From Imperialibacter sp040222815 (GTDB taxonomy: Bacteria; Bacteroidota; Bacteroidia; Cytophagales; Cyclobacteriaceae): a stretch of DNA of 64,000 bases. The notes beneath the pieces were generated by a model. That model saw only the letters and a program-made list of their open reading frames with translations, did not search any database and was not told where the DNA came from. This document shows positions 43,786 to 53,201 of this stretch, piece after piece (positions within the stretch are counted from its first letter, which is position 1; each line of letters begins with the position of its first letter). Where the stretch lies: positions 62,001 to 126,000 of the forward strand of contig NZ_JAVKCH010000025.1 of the NCBI RefSeq assembly GCF_040222815.1, given 5' to 3'. The position numbers and the translations under genes are program-made.

Positions 43786-46700
43786 GTGAAACTCTTGAGC
43801 CGGCAACTTCTTTTTGTATCTTTTATATGCCTTATGTACATTCACAAGGCATCAGCGCAACAGGTATTGTCTGTTAGAGACAAATTAGGATATTCAAAGT
43901 CCTACGGTAGTGGGAGCCACGTTGCAAACGCCTTTTCCAACAAAGATTCCCTGGGAGTAACTGTCTATGCGAAAGGGGCATCGAGCAACTCGACAGAACC
44001 AGAGCCAAAGCGAGGTGAATTTATCGTTAAATTCAAACAAGGGGTACCTTCTGCTTCGCAAAGCAAGCAATTTGGATTTAATGCCAAGTCTTTCAAGGAT
44101 CCAGTTCTGTTCGATAAGTTGCGTTCAGACTTGAATTTGCTGCACTCGGCCCGAACAAAAGGGAGTAAAAGTACATTGGCTGTTTCTTCGCTTGAAAAGG
44201 AGTATTCAAAAGCTTTCTTTGGGGCGTATATAAGAGTTAGTGAAGAGTTGGTTGACGAAATACAAAAACTGGACTATGTCGAATCCGTCCACCCAAATGG
44301 TGTTGTAAAGGCTTTTCTGGACACCAGCGTGCCTTTAATTCGTGCCCCGGAGGTGTGGGGTAGCTATGATACACGGGGTGAGGGAATTGTTGTTGGTATA
44401 ATAGATACGGGCATTGATTACAATCATCCCGCTCTAGGTGGTGGCTTTGGTCCTGATTTTAAAGTAGTTGGTGGGTATGACTTTGTGAATGATGATAATG
44501 ACCCCTTCGATGACAATGAACATGGGACGCACGTAGCTGGTATTGTGGCAGCCAATGGTGGTGGGCTTATAGGAGTAGCACCAGAAGCTAAATTGGTGGC
44601 TCTAAAAGTACTTGACCAATATGGATACGGATACGATGATGACATTCTTGATGCCATAGAATGGGCGGTTGACCCCAATGGTGATGGTGATTACAGCGAC
44701 CGGTTGGATGTTGTGAATATGAGCCTTGGCGGGCCAGGTGACTACCAGTCGCCAACAGCAATTGCAGTCAATGCTGCTGTGGAAATGGGAGTTGTTTTTT
44801 GTGTGGCTGCTGGTAATTCTGGTGGCTTTAAGACGATCGGCAGCCCAGGCACAGCAGAAAGAGCCATTACAGTTGGTGCCAGTGACGACTACGACATGCT
44901 TGCCTACTTTAGCAGTAAGGGGCCAAATGCAGGAAATTATGCGATCAAGCCCGATTTGTTGGCTCCAGGCGTAAATATAGCGTCGAGTGTTCCTGGAGGA
45001 GGTACTGCGAATTTTAACGGCACATCCATGGCTACTCCTCATGTTGCTGGAGTAGCTGCCCTTTTAAGAGATATTCATCCTGACTGGACCGCAGATCAGG
45101 TAAAGGCAGCACTAACCACTACAGCCAAAGACCTTGGGCTGCAAGAAATGCAGCAGGGTTCTGGCAGATTAGATGCCGTGAAAGCTGCAGGTGTCAGCAG
45201 TACTGCATATCCAACCCAATTGAGCTATGGACTAAATGCAACCGATCAACCCAATTGGGGTGGTTCTAAGACAGTGACTGTTACGAATAATAGTGTTTCT
45301 GAACAATCCTATTCCATAACAGTAACGGGAACGCAAGCAGGGATAACATTGACTCCAACTGAGACAGCTTTTACGCTAAGTTCCGGCCAGTCCACTACCA
45401 TAAGCTTTTCTCTTGCCGTTGACAATAATGTATTTGAACAGGAGCCCAAAGCCTCACAATCCACCGGAGGTAGGGTGACAATTGCAAGTGAAGAAGATGC
45501 GCTTGTAATACCCTGGGCCTTCGTTAGTGGAACTATTGTCAGAATAGTTTTTGAGGATAATCAATTGAACAGGGACTATAATAAACTGATCCAATTATTC
45601 AACGACGATTTTTCTTATGGTGCCTACGATGCTTCATTTTCGGAAGATGGGTTAACTGCGACCTTCCTTGTGCCGAACGCTACTTATAACGGATTTTTCT
45701 TGTTTGAAGACTGGAGCAAGATTGCGCTTAAGGAAAATATTATTATTGATGGCAGTACCACTATTTCGGTAACCTCGGCCGATGCGGGAAACAAAATAAC
45801 TTTTGCTGCCACAGATGAGAATGGCGAAAGTTTAGCAGACAGTTATCAGGGAACCTTAACCTTACTGATTCAGTCAAAGAGCAGCCGCTTTGGAAATATT
45901 GTTTCATACGGCACTGCGCTTCGTGAATTAAATTTTTCTGATTTTTCCTCAGAGTACTTCGCTACAACAAACTACACATTTGATGTTCGGAATGAGTCTG
46001 GTAACAAGTTGTATAACATAGAGTTAGGTGCTTTCGATGGTCTCTCTGAAAGTGCAGACATTCAGCGAAACTCCGAGGATCTTTACCATTTTGGCCTTGA
46101 TTTTGATTTGCCAGGATCGTCTGCCGTTCATGCTATTACCTTCTTTGTTAATGCGCATTGGTTTGACGATTATGGTGGGGGCGGAAATACTGTTGGTTTT
46201 GGTTGGAATTGGGGCAGTAGTTTAAATTTGCCTGTAGATAAATGGCATGCAGACGCATATATTACTGAGTCCTCAGTTATTAACAACTGGGGCTTAGGGA
46301 TTGATGCACATGTTTCCAAAAATGTCAACGATTCCTATCATTCGTTGCGAACTAAACTGCTTAGGGTCTTTGATAATAAGATTGCCAGTTTCGATGGCAA
46401 ATGGCCACTGAGCGACACGCCGGGAATGAATATGGGGCAAACACTCAATTTTGGTAGTGGTGTTCTGCACCCAGGTACCTACCTGAATAATTACGATATC
46501 CGTTCAAGCGCTTTTTTGGGATCATTCGGGGAAGAAACCTATTTCCTGTATGATCAGATGAATGTGAAAGTTTCAGCGAACGACTTGGTTCTTTTCAATG
46601 GAACAGGGAGAGATTTTTTCTCAGACTGGGGGTTTTATCAGGCTGGACAGTATCAATTTGACTTCACTGTTCCACATGAACAAATGCCTGGCAAGGAAGG

Positions 46701-48993
46701 CGTTATCAAATACACAACCAATTCCATTGTTCAAAATGAAGGCGGCAGCGTGATGTCTCCTTTTGTGCCGGGGCTTTATTTTCAAGATAAATCGGGCGAA
46801 CTTACTAACCAATTTGAAAAGGTATTGGATGGTAAGGTAAGATTTTCAGTAAGACCCGGCCTGTCTTCGCTCGTTGGTAGCCAGCTTTACATTCAGAAAA
46901 GTGGTTCGGATGACTACGAGATCGTTCCAGTGGAATATGTTACTACGGAAAACCTCGATGGAAGGAAAGTGTTCGAAGGAAGTATTTTTAACAAACCATC
47001 TAACGATACATATTATGACATCAAACTGGTGGCCAAGGGATCTTCCGGTGACTCTATGCAACATATAATGACCTCTGCACTGTTCGTAAAAGCGAACAAA
47101 ATTCCGGAAGTTGTTGACCAGCAACCAGTCACAATATTCAGAGGCGCCTCTCACGAAATATCTTTGGATGATTTGATCATTTTGGATGACGATTCCAATG
47201 CTTCTGAGATGAGCATAATTGTGGAAAATGGGGATAGTTATTCTGTTGATGGCAAAAAGGTTATAGCACCGATCGATTTCGTTGGCACAATTAAGGTCCC
47301 CGTTTCGGTTAATGATGGTTATGATAGTAGTGAGCCATTTCTATTGAACATTAAAGTTGTTAATCAGCCTCCGGTTGTTACAGGGCAAGTAGCTGTTGAA
47401 ATAGAGAAAAACAACGCTTATACGTTGTCCCTAACAGACCTGACTGCGACAGACGCCGATGACATTTACCCAACAAAACATACGCTACTTGTTCTACCTG
47501 GCGAGCACTATGTAGTTGAAGGCATGACAGTCTTTCCTGACGAAACTTATGGAGGTGAACTTCAGGTAAACATTGTTGTTAATGATGGATTTTCAAACAG
47601 TGCAGTATATAAGTTTGAAATTCAGGTAACAAATGAGCCTCCGGTGATCACAGGACAGCAAGTTATAAGTATTTGGAAGTCAGCATCATGGGAGATCGGC
47701 GTCGATGATCTTATCGTCGTAGATTCAGATAATCACTATCCTGACGGGTTTACTGTGAAAGTGTTGGCCGTTTCAAGTGGGCAGTTGGAAGATAACCTTG
47801 TTACACCACCAAACGATTTTAATGGTCTCTTAACCGCTTCGGTTGTTGTGAACGATGGGGCTGACGATAGTAATGTATTTGAGCTGGAAATTGAAGTGGT
47901 TAATGTTGCGCCATCGATTGTTGGGCAGCAGTCAAAGCAAGTGACTAAGAATAGTAATTTTTCTGTATCAGTTGATGACTTACAAATCATTGATGAGAAC
48001 GATGGGCCTGATTTTGCTTACCAGCTTTCTATCGGGCAAGGCGAGGGCTTTTCTGTTACCGAGGATGGCATGGTTCGGCCGACTACAGGGTTTGTCGGCA
48101 CCATTATCATTCCTTTGACAGTGAGTGATGGGGTGGATAGTAGCCCGGTTTTTGAGTTCTCGGTAGACATTGTTAACCACAAGCCAGTAATTACCGGGCA
48201 GGTAGCAGCGACGCTTGGTAAAAATACGCCGATTGGGATCGATTTAGCGCAGTTGACTGTGACTGATGCAGATGACCCGATCGAAAGTCTGACCCTGAAA
48301 CTAGTTGAGGGGAATGGTTATCAGATTGTTGAGGGTAAGATTATGCCGTCAGTTAATTTTGTAGGAGTTCTAAAGATCAATATAGCGGTAACTGACGGCA
48401 TTGATGATAGCGACCTGTTTGAATTTTCAGTAAACCTGAGCAACGACGTTCCGCAAATTGTTGGTCAGCAGGAACTGAGTATTGACAAAAATACTTCACT
48501 AAAAATCCTGCCTCAATATCTATTTGTTGATGACGATGATGATGAATTCCCAGTCAACCATTCTTTGAAGATAGGGGCTGGTGACAATTATAGTGTATCA
48601 GGGCAGACGGTAACTCCTGCTTTGGACTACGTTGGTGTCCTGGAAGTGCCGATCGTTGTGAGTGACCCAAACAGCACGAGTCTGCCTTATAATCTAATCA
48701 TCATGGTGAATGCAATAAGTGGCATTCAAGATAGTATGTCTCAGCTTATTGATGTTTACCCTATTCCAGTTAATGATTACCTAAGCATTCGGTTTAAAAG
48801 CCAAATATGTGGACAAATCATGCTAAGCATCGTTGACCTGGTGGGGCAAACACTCACGGAAGATAATTTGGAGAATATCCAATCTAATAGTGAATATGCG
48901 TTGGTTACAAGCCATCTCCGTCCTGGAGTTTATCTCTTGCTGGTCTCGACTTCTTCAGGGGATAGTTTCAGTACTCGTATCGTCAAAGACTAG
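43786..48993 (+). CDS. Large secreted subtilisin-like serine protease (S8) with six repeats and a T9SS sorting domain
   Basis: Starting at GTG 43786, this 1735-residue protein has a signal peptide (MKLLSRQLLFVSFICLMYIH), an I9-like propeptide (about residues 70-185, including GEFIVKFKQGVPS and LDYVESVHPNGVV) and an S8 catalytic domain. The triad is Asp207 (IIDTGIDYNHP), His246 (NEHGTHVAG) and Ser414 (NGTSMATPHVAG). A middle region (about 470-1100) contains beta-sandwich sequence without a clear match. Six tandem repeats of about 90 residues follow (1106-1643). The last 85 residues look like a T9SS type A sorting domain (VYPIPVNDYLSI ... GVYLLLVSTSSGDSFSTRIVK), directing secretion or surface attachment. 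The stop codon overlaps the convergent pgl stop in a CTAG. Confidence 0.93.
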   Translation: MKLLSRQLLFVSFICLMYIHKASAQQVLSVRDKLGYSKSYGSGSHVANAFSNKDSLGVTVYAKGASSNSTEPEPKRGEFIVKFKQGVPSASQSKQFGFNAKSFKDPVLFDKLRSDLNLLHSARTKGSKSTLAVSSLEKEYSKAFFGAYIRVSEELVDEIQKLDYVESVHPNGVVKAFLDTSVPLIRAPEVWGSYDTRGEGIVVGIIDTGIDYNHPALGGGFGPDFKVVGGYDFVNDDNDPFDDNEHGTHVAGIVAANGGGLIGVAPEAKLVALKVLDQYGYGYDDDILDAIEWAVDPNGDGDYSDRLDVVNMSLGGPGDYQSPTAIAVNAAVEMGVVFCVAAGNSGGFKTIGSPGTAERAITVGASDDYDMLAYFSSKGPNAGNYAIKPDLLAPGVNIASSVPGGGTANFNGTSMATPHVAGVAALLRDIHPDWTADQVKAALTTTAKDLGLQEMQQGSGRLDAVKAAGVSSTAYPTQLSYGLNATDQPNWGGSKTVTVTNNSVSEQSYSITVTGTQAGITLTPTETAFTLSSGQSTTISFSLAVDNNVFEQEPKASQSTGGRVTIASEEDALVIPWAFVSGTIVRIVFEDNQLNRDYNKLIQLFNDDFSYGAYDASFSEDGLTATFLVPNATYNGFFLFEDWSKIALKENIIIDGSTTISVTSADAGNKITFAATDENGESLADSYQGTLTLLIQSKSSRFGNIVSYGTALRELNFSDFSSEYFATTNYTFDVRNESGNKLYNIELGAFDGLSESADIQRNSEDLYHFGLDFDLPGSSAVHAITFFVNAHWFDDYGGGGNTVGFGWNWGSSLNLPVDKWHADAYITESSVINNWGLGIDAHVSKNVNDSYHSLRTKLLRVFDNKIASFDGKWPLSDTPGMNMGQTLNFGSGVLHPGTYLNNYDIRSSAFLGSFGEETYFLYDQMNVKVSANDLVLFNGTGRDFFSDWGFYQAGQYQFDFTVPHEQMPGKEGVIKYTTNSIVQNEGGSVMSPFVPGLYFQDKSGELTNQFEKVLDGKVRFSVRPGLSSLVGSQLYIQKSGSDDYEIVPVEYVTTENLDGRKVFEGSIFNKPSNDTYYDIKLVAKGSSGDSMQHIMTSALFVKANKIPEVVDQQPVTIFRGASHEISLDDLIILDDDSNASEMSIIVENGDSYSVDGKKVIAPIDFVGTIKVPVSVNDGYDSSEPFLLNIKVVNQPPVVTGQVAVEIEKNNAYTLSLTDLTATDADDIYPTKHTLLVLPGEHYVVEGMTVFPDETYGGELQVNIVVNDGFSNSAVYKFEIQVTNEPPVITGQQVISIWKSASWEIGVDDLIVVDSDNHYPDGFTVKVLAVSSGQLEDNLVTPPNDFNGLLTASVVVNDGADDSNVFELEIEVVNVAPSIVGQQSKQVTKNSNFSVSVDDLQIIDENDGPDFAYQLSIGQGEGFSVTEDGMVRPTTGFVGTIIIPLTVSDGVDSSPVFEFSVDIVNHKPVITGQVAATLGKNTPIGIDLAQLTVTDADDPIESLTLKLVEGNGYQIVEGKIMPSVNFVGVLKINIAVTDGIDDSDLFEFSVNLSNDVPQIVGQQELSIDKNTSLKILPQYLFVDDDDDEFPVNHSLKIGAGDNYSVSGQTVTPALDYVGVLEVPIVVSDPNSTSLPYNLIIMVNAISGIQDSMSQLIDVYPIPVNDYLSIRFKSQICGQIMLSIVDLVGQTLTEDNLENIQSNSEYALVTSHLRPGVYLLLVSTSSGDSFSTRIVKD
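47101..48717 (+). repeat. Six tandem protein repeats in the subtilisin-like protease
   Basis: Six units of 85-92 residues share a start near PVI(T/V)GQ, a K-N-x-x-x-x-I/L-x-x-x-D-L motif, a run of acidic residues (DADD or DDDDD), a GxxYxVxxGxxVxP strand, and an end with VVNDGxDxSxxFxxxIxV. They resemble cadherin-like or Ig-like calcium-binding repeats of cell-surface proteins. At DNA level the units have diverged, so they are probably stable. Confidence 0.8.
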
Positions 48994-49694
48994 GCACTAG
49001 CTGCCTCGTCCAGAAACCAATAAAGCACACCATTAGTGGGTTTAATATGCGAGGCAGGGTAGGTTCTGAACTTCCCTCTGTGCTTCAGTATTTCCCTCAC
49101 TTTAGGCTGCTTGCTTTCGCCAGTCACCAGAAAGGCGATGCTTTTGGCATTGTTGATTACCGGGCCGGAAAGGCTGATTCTTTTTTGCCCTGATTCAGGG
49201 TGTGTGGCCACAACACAGGTTTCGGTAGCTTTTAACAACTCCATTTGATCAGGAAAGATCGATGCAGTGTGCCCGTCGGTGCCAAGGCCAAGTATTACCA
49301 AGTCGAACCTGGGCAGCCCGTCGGATGAGGTTACGTTCTTTTTGATCTCGTGGCTGTGTCGTTGGGCCTCCTGCCTGGGTTCGTTTTCGCCAAGGATGCG
49401 GTGAATATTGCCTTCAGGAACACCAACCTTATCAAACAGATGCGTCTTCGCCATGCCATAGTTGCTGTCCTTATCGGTAGGAGGGACACAACGTTCATCA
49501 CCCCAATAGAAATGCATCTTCGACCAATCTATTGCCTTTTTGTAATCAGCAGCAAGAATGTCAAACAGTAGCTGTGGGGTAGAACCTCCGGAGAGTGCAA
49601 TGTTCAGTTTGTCACTGTTTTGATTGAGATCGACCAAAAAGGTGGCAAAATCCTCTGCTACTGCCCTGGGGTTTTTTGAAATATGTAATTCCAT
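48990..49694 (-). CDS. pgl: 6-phosphogluconolactonase
   Basis: A 234-residue protein of the DevB-type lactonase family. Motifs are NIALSGGSTPQLLFDIL (phosphate loop), MHFYWGDERCVPPTDKDSNY (active-site aspartate and arginine region) and LVILGLGTDGHTASIFP (catalytic His). It hydrolyses 6-phosphogluconolactone to 6-phosphogluconate, the second step of the oxidative pentose phosphate pathway. It follows zwf with a gap of 6 bases on the minus strand, so the two are likely one transcript. Confidence 0.97.
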   Translation of the reverse strand: MELHISKNPRAVAEDFATFLVDLNQNSDKLNIALSGGSTPQLLFDILAADYKKAIDWSKMHFYWGDERCVPPTDKDSNYGMAKTHLFDKVGVPEGNIHRILGENEPRQEAQRHSHEIKKNVTSSDGLPRFDLVILGLGTDGHTASIFPDQMELLKATETCVVATHPESGQKRISLSGPVINNAKSIAFLVTGESKQPKVREILKHRGKFRTYPASHIKPTNGVLYWFLDEAASA

Positions 49695-49700
49695 CAGCTA

Positions 49701-51221
49701 TTATAGTTCGCAATAAAGTCCGTCATCAACCAAATTGGCGCAAGGATTCCGCCAGCCGTGGCCATTTTCAATTAGTGTATTTGCCTGTTCTGGGCCCCAG
49801 GTGCCTGAGGGGTACCCATATACGGGAAGGTCGGGATCATCTTTCCATGCTTTTAGTATCGGATCAACAAACTCCCAGGCAGCAATAACACTGTCGCCTC
49901 TGGCGTAGAGTGTCGCATCGCCCTGCATGCAATCGAGCAGCAGCCTTTCGTAGGCTTCTGGCACGTATGCGTCCGTTAGCCCATCATACTGAAAGTCCAT
50001 GTTCACCGTTTCTACCTTAAAGCCGTTGCCCGGCACCTTCAGACCGAACTTCAATAAAATACCCTCGTTGGGCTGAATTCTGAAGACCAGTACATTTTGT
50101 GAGTTGGCAATTCGCCGCTGGCTGAACAGGTGATGGTGGTTGGGTTTGAAGTGAATCACCACCTCGGAAACCCTGGTTGGCAGCCGCTTGCCGGTGCGGA
50201 CGAAGAAAGGCACATCGGCCCATCTCCAGTTGTCGATGTAGAATTTTAAAGCCGCAAAGGTTTCGGTTCTTGATTCGGCATCCACGCCTTGCTCATCTCT
50301 ATAACCGAGATATTCCTTGTCTCCGATTGTCGAATTGAGGTATTGACCCCTGATTACGTTATCTCTGATGTCGTCTTGGGTCAAAGGGCGTAAGGATCTG
50401 AAAAGCTTTAGCTTCTCGTTGTGAATAGACTCCGCATCCATTCTGGCCGGAGGTTCCATTGTAACAAGGGATACCAACTGTAGCAAGTGATTTTGGATCA
50501 TGTCCCTCAAAGCTCCGGAGCCATCGTAGTAACCGCCACGCTTCTCTACACCCACACTTTCTGCCGCTGTAATCTCCACTTTCTCAATGTAAATACGGTT
50601 CCAAAGCGGTTCGAAAATCGTATTGCCAAACCTGGCTACCAGCGTATTTTGCACGGTTTCTTTGCCCAGGTAATGGTCAATTCTATAAATCTGATCTTCT
50701 TTGAATGATTCAAGCAGCTGGTTGTTTAGTTCTTTTGCACTTTCCAACGTGTAGCCAAAAGGCTTTTCAACAATCAATCTCTTCCAACCCTTTTCTTCCG
50801 TGTTGAGTTGAGCTTCGCCCAAATTCTTAGAAATCACAGAGTAAAGTGAAGGGGGAGTAGAAAGATAGAAAATATAGTTTTGATCCGTGTGACAGTCATT
50901 GCATAACGTTTTAAGCCGATTGGCCAGCAACTGATAGTCTACTACCGCTTTCGTGTCAATTGACTGATAGAATACCAACTTGGCGAAGCTATCTAACTCA
51001 TCTGGCTTTTCTTTAGAAGCTTTCAGGTGTGGGTTGTCAAACACAACTTTCTTTCTGTATTCCTCGTCGCTAAAATCCGTTCGGCTAACACCAAGAATGG
51101 CATAATTCTCCGGCAAGAAACCTCTTTTGAATAAATTGAAAACGGCGGGAATTAGTTTACGCTCAGTAAGATCGCCAGAGGCTCCAAAAATAGTAAGTAT
51201 CTGATTATCAGTTTTTTTCAT
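49701..51221 (-). CDS. zwf: Glucose-6-phosphate 1-dehydrogenase
   Basis: A 506-residue enzyme of normal length. The N-terminal nucleotide-binding motif is LTIFGASGDLTERKLIPAVF, the substrate-binding signature RIDHYLGKETVQN carries the catalytic histidine and lysine, and EKPFG follows the family pattern. It oxidises glucose-6-phosphate with NADP and makes NADPH. Co-transcribed with pgl downstream and divergent from gnd 162 bases away; together the three genes cover the whole oxidative branch. Confidence 0.98.
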   Translation of the reverse strand: MKKTDNQILTIFGASGDLTERKLIPAVFNLFKRGFLPENYAILGVSRTDFSDEEYRKKVVFDNPHLKASKEKPDELDSFAKLVFYQSIDTKAVVDYQLLANRLKTLCNDCHTDQNYIFYLSTPPSLYSVISKNLGEAQLNTEEKGWKRLIVEKPFGYTLESAKELNNQLLESFKEDQIYRIDHYLGKETVQNTLVARFGNTIFEPLWNRIYIEKVEITAAESVGVEKRGGYYDGSGALRDMIQNHLLQLVSLVTMEPPARMDAESIHNEKLKLFRSLRPLTQDDIRDNVIRGQYLNSTIGDKEYLGYRDEQGVDAESRTETFAALKFYIDNWRWADVPFFVRTGKRLPTRVSEVVIHFKPNHHHLFSQRRIANSQNVLVFRIQPNEGILLKFGLKVPGNGFKVETVNMDFQYDGLTDAYVPEAYERLLLDCMQGDATLYARGDSVIAAWEFVDPILKAWKDDPDLPVYGYPSGTWGPEQANTLIENGHGWRNPCANLVDDGLYCEL

Positions 51222-51383
51222 TTAGGTACTACACAGGGGTGATAGCAAAATTCAATTTAATTGGCGAAGATCAGTATTTTTGGTCTGAATCTCTTGATAT
51301 TCGCTAAAAAACAAGCAATTAACATCATATGAAGGCAGTTGGTTGCATGGTGGCCGTCATGTGGAATGAAAAATAGGACAGGA

Positions 51384-52781
51384 ATGGAAAAAACGTATGA
51401 CTTTGGCCTTGTAGGCCTCGGAGTGATGGGAAGAAACTTCATTTTAAATGTGGCAGACAATAATTTCTCCGCCTTTGGGCTGGATACGGATCTCGAAAAG
51501 GTAAAGTCTTTGAGGGAAGAAGGGGCAGGAAAGGTTGTTGATGGTACTACCGATAAAAAGGAGTTTGTCTCAAAACTTTCCAGGCCAAGAAAGATCATGT
51601 TGCTGGTTCCCGCCGGAGGGCCTGTCGACGCTGTTATCAACGATTTGTCCCCATTGCTTGACAAAGGCGACCTGATCATTGATGGTGGAAATTCATTTTT
51701 TACTGACACAGACAGAAGAGCTGAAAACCTGGAGTCAAAAGGCATTTATTTTTTTGGTACTGGTGTTTCCGGTGGTGCCAAAGGAGCCAGATTTGGGCCC
51801 AGCATTATGCCAGGAGGCGACAAAGATGCCTATGAAATTGTAAGGCCAATTTTTGAGGCTGTTTCAGCGAAAGTCAATGGCGAACCATGTGTCGACTACA
51901 TGGGGGCACGGTCAGCCGGTAACTACGTGAAAATGGTGCACAACGGTATTGAGTATGGGCTGATGCAGCTTATTTCCGAGGCATATGACGTAATGAAGCG
52001 GGGGCTTGGTCTGAGCAATCAGCAGCTTCACAATACTTTCGATCAGTGGAACAAGACCAAGCTACAGTCGTTTTTGGTGGAGATAACAGCGGAGATTTTC
52101 AAGAAGAAGGACGAGCTGACAAACAAAGACCTGGTCGATGTGATCCTTGATAAGGCAAAGCAAAAAGGCACAGGCAAGTGGACGTCTCAAAACGCTATGG
52201 ATTTGGGTATCCCGGTACCAACTATCGACGTGGCCGTGAGTATGCGGGAAATATCCTCAATGAAGGCTGATCGGGAAAAAGCAGAATCACTCTACGGAGC
52301 CAAGGCAATCAAAGGAGATAGCAGCCTTACCGTGAAAGACGTTGAAGACGCACTTTTCTTTGCCTATATCGTTACATACGCTCAGGGAATGACCCAGCTT
52401 TGGGCTGCTTCGAAAGAGTACAACTACGGCTGCGACATGGAAACCATCGCTAAAATATGGAGAGGTGGCTGCATCATCCGCTCAGGCCTTTTAGAGGACA
52501 TGAGGAAGGCGTATGCCAGGGATAAAGCACTTAGTAGCCTGTTGCTGGACAAGGACATTGCAGCCAAAGCTAAAAGCTGTGAAGTGTCGGCCAGAAAAGT
52601 AGCTGCTTATGCTATTGGTCAGGGCATTCCGGTGTCGGGTATGGTGGCTGGTTTGAGCTATTTCGACGCTTTCACCACCGGTCGTTTGCCACTGAACCTG
52701 ATTCAGGCACAACGTGATCACTTTGGTTCACATACCTATGAGAGAACCGATAGGGAAGGGATTTTCCATACTGAGTGGTAA
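51384..52781 (+). CDS. gnd: 6-phosphogluconate dehydrogenase (decarboxylating)
   Basis: From ATG 51384 the protein has 465 residues; an earlier ATG at 51339 would add 15 residues not found in the family. The NADP-binding FGLVGLGVMGRNFILN begins the protein. IIDGGNSFFTDTDRR, FGTGVSGGAKGARFGPSIMPGG, and KMVHNGIEYGLMQL (catalytic lysine and substrate binding) are characteristic, as is the C-terminal QRDHFGSHTYER. It converts 6-phosphogluconate to ribulose-5-phosphate with NADPH and CO2. Divergent from zwf; followed by a strong terminator. Confidence 0.98.
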   Translation: MEKTYDFGLVGLGVMGRNFILNVADNNFSAFGLDTDLEKVKSLREEGAGKVVDGTTDKKEFVSKLSRPRKIMLLVPAGGPVDAVINDLSPLLDKGDLIIDGGNSFFTDTDRRAENLESKGIYFFGTGVSGGAKGARFGPSIMPGGDKDAYEIVRPIFEAVSAKVNGEPCVDYMGARSAGNYVKMVHNGIEYGLMQLISEAYDVMKRGLGLSNQQLHNTFDQWNKTKLQSFLVEITAEIFKKKDELTNKDLVDVILDKAKQKGTGKWTSQNAMDLGIPVPTIDVAVSMREISSMKADREKAESLYGAKAIKGDSSLTVKDVEDALFFAYIVTYAQGMTQLWAASKEYNYGCDMETIAKIWRGGCIIRSGLLEDMRKAYARDKALSSLLLDKDIAAKAKSCEVSARKVAAYAIGQGIPVSGMVAGLSYFDAFTTGRLPLNLIQAQRDHFGSHTYERTDREGIFHTEW

Positions 52782-52785
52782 AAGA

Positions 52786-52814
52786 AAAAGGCTGAGTTAG
52801 TAGCTCAGCCTTTT
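52786..52814. terminator. Bidirectional terminator between gnd and glnB
   Basis: AAAAGGCTGAG (52786-52796) and CTCAGCCTTTT (52804-52814) form an 11-bp stem around a 7-base loop, with A- and T-runs on both sides, so it can end gnd on the plus strand and glnB on the minus strand. Confidence 0.88.
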
Positions 52815-52850
52815 CATTACCTATATTTCCAAAATACATTCTTGGGGTTG

Positions 52851-53195
52851 TTATATAGCGTCAGAACCTCGTTCGCCAGTTCTGATTCTTATGCATTCTT
52901 CGAGCGGCGTAATAAAAATCTTGCCGCTGCCTATCATATCGCCATCGTGCGCCTGCGCAGCATCCATAATGGCGTTGCAGGTGGTTTGAACAAAGCTATC
53001 ATTGACAGCAATTTCCAACCGGATGTTCGACACCAGGTTGGGGATTACCTTCTGGCCTCTGTATACTTCCTCGGACACCCGCCTTCCGTGACCGGAAACG
53101 TTGCCCACAGTTATTCTTGATATGCCAGCCTGAATCAACGATTCTCTCACTTGATCTAGCTGATTTTCTCTTATAATGGCTATAATCAGTTTCAT
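52851..53195 (-). CDS. glnB: PII-family nitrogen regulator with a non-canonical T-loop
   Basis: This 114-residue protein aligns with PII over its full length and keeps the C-terminal signature GSGKIFITPLEECIRIRTGE, with Lys and Arg residues that bind ATP. The T-loop differs from E. coli GlnB: where GFGRQKGHTELYRGAEY occurs, this protein has GHGRRVSEEVYRGQKVIP. Gln39, which contacts Mg-ATP-2-oxoglutarate, is an arginine; Tyr51, the uridylylation site, is absent; Lys58 is an asparagine. It is encoded 6 bases after amtB, so it should control that transporter, but 2-oxoglutarate sensing and modification probably differ. It could be a PII paralogue specific to AmtB. Confidence 0.92.
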   Translation of the reverse strand: MKLIIAIIRENQLDQVRESLIQAGISRITVGNVSGHGRRVSEEVYRGQKVIPNLVSNIRLEIAVNDSFVQTTCNAIMDAAQAHDGDMIGSGKIFITPLEECIRIRTGERGSDAI

Positions 53196-53201
53196 TCTCT
53201 G

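Noticed and set aside
47101..48717. Tandem repeats as a CRISPR-like or DNA repeat array
   Set aside because: The units are about 270 bases, protein-coding in one frame and diverged at DNA level.
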